Positions 60,772 through 64,000 of a stretch of 64,000 nucleotides of DNA are shown here, one piece after another. Made by a program: the position numbers and the translations under genes. Below the pieces are notes generated by a model. It was not told where the DNA came from and searched no databases. It saw only the letters and a program-made list of their open reading frames with translations. This stretch comes from Oscillatoria sp. FACHB-1407 (GTDB lineage: Bacteria; Cyanobacteriota; Cyanobacteriia; Elainellales; Elainellaceae). The stretch covers positions 62,001-126,000 of the forward strand of contig NZ_JACJSA010000016.1 of the NCBI RefSeq assembly GCF_014697545.1, in the 5' to 3' direction. How positions within the stretch are numbered: the stretch's first letter is position 1; each line of letters opens with the position of its first letter.

Positions 60772-63700
60772 TTAAGGTATGCTATCAAGATTAAGTTCTG
60801 TCTCTCCGTCTTGTCTTACAACAATGTCTTCAGGATAATTGCTTAGGACAAAACTACCTATCCGCTCAACCGAAAAATCGACAGTATCAGCAAGCTTTTG
60901 AACTGTTTCCTGCTCTCTACGATTTGCTAGAGTAAGCAGTTCAAAATCGTCAGTAACCCGATCTTTGTAAGTGAAATCCAGTGCGTCGAAGAGTAATGAT
61001 CTTACTGAATCAAATTTCTCTGTAAAGTTCTCAACGACCTCTGCTGATTTAACTCCTGATTCAGCTAAGTTACTACTTATATAATTTGTCAGTGTTGCGG
61101 AAATATCCAAAACAGAAGAAACTATTGCAGCAGCTATGTAGCCCTTGTCAAACTCATTTGATACTTCAGCAAAGGAAGAGTGATTGGCTAAAACTGTAAG
61201 ATCAGAAAATTCTTTGATCTTCATACCTATCTCAATCAATTCTAGTGGTGTTTCAATTCCCTCAGGCACCACGCTTCCTAGTTTTTCTGTAATCTTTCCA
61301 TAAGTAGATGCAGCTTTAGATGCAGTCTCAAACACCTTTTGAAAATCACCTTTGGTAGCTGCGTCAACTAAATCGTTTGTCTGCTCCAAAAGCTCCGTAT
61401 GAACTACTGCAAAGGAAGTAGCAAAAGAAGCACCATAAACTGCATAACTGACTCCGGAGGTAGATTGCTCAACTCGATCCATTAATTCATCAAATAGTTG
61501 ACCAACTTTTAGAAAAGCCAAGACGAGTTTGCCACCAGCCTTACCTGCACCAGTAATCAAATTGCCTAAATCTACACGGGTTTCCTCTAAAGCATATGCC
61601 CAATTGTCTCCTGACAAAAAAGCATCCGTAAACGAGAAATTGTACTCCTGATATCGTTCTTCTTTATACTTTGCGTAGGTATTAAACTTGTCTGTAATCT
61701 CTTGTGCTAAATCCTTAGCACCTGACACAGTTGAATTGTTGAACTTCTCATGGATATCAGAAAGCCCTTGCTCAACCAACTCATTCTCTGCTTTATTTAT
61801 CAAATTTATTTGCTCTCTATGCCGTAACTTAAGTTGCAAGTAGTCTCGGTAGCTAAAATCCCGTCTTGCTCCAAACCACTGTCCTCGATTCTCAGCAATA
61901 TCCGAAAACTTCTTTGTGAGGAAATCATTTTCAGGTATGGTCGGGTGGCTGTAATTACCTTGTGAAGCATCATCAAGCAACTCATACACCGATACAAGTG
62001 ACTCATTATTCTGTGTAATCAAAGAAAAGCCAATTTCTTGAGTAGACGGCTGATTAATTACCGAAGAGGAGACAGTCTCTTGTAGGTCAGAAAATATATT
62101 TACTAACGTACTTGTACTTCTTTCAATAAATGTCTGAAATGTTTCGACAGCAGTAGTTTCAGTGTTATCAGATGGTGCTCCATTGGTTATTGTTGGAGGC
62201 TGGCTTTCGACTACATCAATGGGTGCTTCGATGACAGCAGGTTCAGTGTTCACCCCCGGAACACGGATAAATCGATCAGGATTATCCGCAGAATAATCCT
62301 TGACACTGTGAAGAATGCCGTTGTTACCGCCATAGTAGTGAGACTCCGAAATCTTGATGCGCCACTGCCCATCACCTGCTTGATAAACCTCTTCAACGAC
62401 GGCAACATGGTTCTGTCCATTGCGTGTCCACTGGGCAATATCACCAGGTTGAGGTAACTCCCCAGATTCAATGACTCTAGCTCCATTTGATAGCTGTGTA
62501 TGCCATTCGTTGGCGTTTCCATTCATTGATCGCAGTGCAGATGGATCACCCCCCATCTCCAGCACACGACCGTGAGCATACCAGGTGCAATTTCCTTCGG
62601 TGCTACCCATGCTATTTACAAGACTGGAGCCATATCCAGATTGAGCAAAAATATTGCCAGTCGTATAGAACTCTGGTCTCGCTAAGAAATAATCGGTTCC
62701 TACTGTCTCTGTGATTGCACCCTGGTAGGTTAAAGGTGCCCCTGATGATTCTTGAAGAGGTGCAGCAGGGGTTGGGAAGAGAGAACTTCCATCCAGATTG
62801 AAACCTTGTGCTACACCATCTTTCCAAAGTATGTAGCCATTTTCAAAGTTCTGTCGAAGCTGTCCATTCCCGGTTGGCTCTTCACCGCTAGTAGGTGCGC
62901 CCAAAGCCCCATTTAATCCCTGAGCCACATTCACGTAATAGCTGCGAATTCCACCGTAAAGGGGAAACGTCCCATGCTCACTTTGAACGATAGATAATTG
63001 CCCCAGCCCAGGTTTATCAAAATATTGAAACTTAACACCGCTGCTGTGGGTGATAACACCGGACGTAGGTTTACCAAAGTTTCCTTCTCGGAAAACCTGC
63101 AAAAACTCCCCACTAACCTCAAAGCCATTGATGACTTCTGAATTGCTTTGTACCCCAGGCACTATAGGATTTTCAACTACCAGCGTTTGGTTCTGAGGCT
63201 GGTTTGCTAGCAGATAGGGGATTTCAATCTGCTGCCCTGCGTAAATTACATCTGGGTTTGCAATACCATTGTGTTGAGCAATAAAGTTGTAGGCATCAGG
63301 AGAAGCATCACCCAACATATCTTGGGCGATTTGGCTCAATGTATCCCCAGAATTGATAGTGTAGGCTCCCCACACATAGACCTGACCTCTAAACTCTACA
63401 GAATTTGTCGGAGCAGCTGTACCAGAAATAGAGGAAGCCTCACCTGCTAAACGAGCGACGAAATCCTCCACAACAGGCACTGCAACCCTTTGAAAGTCCT
63501 CAACCTTCTCCCTGACGTTCTGCCACAAATTTTGGAGAAATGACTTTGAGTTCTGTAAGCCTGTTTGGAAGCGATCACTCTGAATAAAATTGTTCCAGGC
63601 ATCTCGCACGTTTTCGACGTTCTCTTCAATCAGCGCACGAGTCTGGTTATCAGGTGAATTCCAATTCTCAGTTGCTGTAGTTAGTGCCTGGTTGGTAAGA

Positions 63701-63975
63701 GCAGTTAAATCCTGGCGAATTTCTTCTAACTTAGGTGTTAGGGTCTCAACTAAATCTTCTTGAGTATGAGATATAGTGTCATGAACCTGAGCAATTTTAT
63801 CGATCACCGCATCAATTGGCGGGATGTTAGTGATTAGCTCATCTCCATAAACAGGTTGAATGTACCGATTGGCATTGGGAGAACCATCTAGCAACGCATC
63901 AGAAGACGCTAACGCATCGTTGCCCTCTTGGTCTCCACTTCCTGTGTCTCGCAAGAGATAGTTGGGGCTAAGCAT
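60772..63975 (-). CDS. Large LysM-LGFP-CHAP cell-wall protein
   Basis: A 1067-residue protein. Residues 1-200 are helical. A LysM domain follows near 205-255 (YTINSGDTLSQIAQDMLGDA, NPDVIYAGQQIEIP). LGFP-like repeats lie near 290-390 (LNGALGAPTSGEEPTGNGQL, NFENGYILW). A CHAP amidase/peptidase domain lies near 450-570: Cys in TEGNCTWYAHGR, His in GQNHVAVVEEV. The last 480 residues are helical and unrecognised; a toxin or adhesin role is possible. Neither a signal peptide nor HIP1 sites are visible. The first ATG is at 63975, but the frame remains open to the window edge, so the true start may be outside. It abuts the HerA remnant. Confidence 0.8.
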   Translation of the reverse strand: MLSPNYLLRDTGSGDQEGNDALASSDALLDGSPNANRYIQPVYGDELITNIPPIDAVIDKIAQVHDTISHTQEDLVETLTPKLEEIRQDLTALTNQALTTATENWNSPDNQTRALIEENVENVRDAWNNFIQSDRFQTGLQNSKSFLQNLWQNVREKVEDFQRVAVPVVEDFVARLAGEASSISGTAAPTNSVEFRGQVYVWGAYTINSGDTLSQIAQDMLGDASPDAYNFIAQHNGIANPDVIYAGQQIEIPYLLANQPQNQTLVVENPIVPGVQSNSEVINGFEVSGEFLQVFREGNFGKPTSGVITHSSGVKFQYFDKPGLGQLSIVQSEHGTFPLYGGIRSYYVNVAQGLNGALGAPTSGEEPTGNGQLRQNFENGYILWKDGVAQGFNLDGSSLFPTPAAPLQESSGAPLTYQGAITETVGTDYFLARPEFYTTGNIFAQSGYGSSLVNSMGSTEGNCTWYAHGRVLEMGGDPSALRSMNGNANEWHTQLSNGARVIESGELPQPGDIAQWTRNGQNHVAVVEEVYQAGDGQWRIKISESHYYGGNNGILHSVKDYSADNPDRFIRVPGVNTEPAVIEAPIDVVESQPPTITNGAPSDNTETTAVETFQTFIERSTSTLVNIFSDLQETVSSSVINQPSTQEIGFSLITQNNESLVSVYELLDDASQGNYSHPTIPENDFLTKKFSDIAENRGQWFGARRDFSYRDYLQLKLRHREQINLINKAENELVEQGLSDIHEKFNNSTVSGAKDLAQEITDKFNTYAKYKEERYQEYNFSFTDAFLSGDNWAYALEETRVDLGNLITGAGKAGGKLVLAFLKVGQLFDELMDRVEQSTSGVSYAVYGASFATSFAVVHTELLEQTNDLVDAATKGDFQKVFETASKAASTYGKITEKLGSVVPEGIETPLELIEIGMKIKEFSDLTVLANHSSFAEVSNEFDKGYIAAAIVSSVLDISATLTNYISSNLAESGVKSAEVVENFTEKFDSVRSLLFDALDFTYKDRVTDDFELLTLANRREQETVQKLADTVDFSVERIGSFVLSNYPEDIVVRQDGETELNLDSIP

Positions 63976-64000
63976 CGATTGCGGACTATGGTGAGGTAGT

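Overview
The window comes from a cyanobacterium. The evidence is frequent HIP1 octamers (GCGATCGC) in most genes, a DUF751-rbfA-nagZ-type gene order, a PEP-CTERM surface protein, GUN4 domains, and an HflX with what I recall as the cyanobacterial N-terminal extension. A filamentous, Leptolyngbya- or Oscillatoria-like organism would fit, but that is a guess.

Positions 1-15.6 kb are mostly ordinary chromosome. They hold an OmpR-type response regulator, a membrane-anchored hypothetical protein, galE, hflX, two adjacent non-heme iron oxygenases sharing an N-terminal helical region, a PEP-CTERM protein with 31 Val-Glu-Pro repeats, a lipoprotein-like methyltransferase, hemB, a membrane-tethered L7/L12-like protein, a family-3 glycoside hydrolase, rbfA and DUF751.

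At 15.6-22.3 kb a dam adenine methyltransferase gene is cut off before its catalytic DPPY motif. A Tn554-like element follows, with three tyrosine recombinases and a coiled-coil accessory protein. It is bracketed by GCACGT at both ends and has a terminator after its operon.

From 22.5 to 60.7 kb lies an accessory region that looks like a DNA-modification and defence island. It contains: (a) an orphan DndB-like protein with a ruined DGQHR motif; (b) a transglutaminase-like protein and a decayed IS5-type transposase that cut a NurA-like gene; (c) a minus-strand cassette with a Trypco2-like protein, a half-length EACC1-like protein and a TPR membrane protein; (d) a plus-strand operon queD-queE-small gene-queC-dpdA, which should make preQ0 and insert it into DNA; (e) EACC1 followed by a caspase-like protease fused to two GUN4 domains; (f) a divergent XRE-type regulator and a tightly coupled operon of Hel308-like helicase with SWIM finger, compact TGT-fold enzyme, and second SF2 helicase, with repeated operator-like sites; (g) a minus-strand module of HerA remnant, putative nuclease, UvrD helicase, sacsin/Hsp90-type ATPase with DUF3883, Cas4/AddB-like nuclease, MerR-like regulator and a second putative nuclease homologous to the first.

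The best candidate for an undescribed system is (f), a transglycosylase-fold enzyme made together with two helicases, next to the preQ0-DpdA operon (d) and the ATPase-helicase-nuclease module (g). The working model is that (d) and (f) mark DNA with 7-deazaguanines and (g) attacks unmarked DNA, while the EACC1 cassettes form a second defence layer. This is inferred from gene content and order.

The window ends in a large LysM-LGFP-CHAP cell-wall protein (60.8-64 kb) that abuts the HerA remnant and may extend past the edge.
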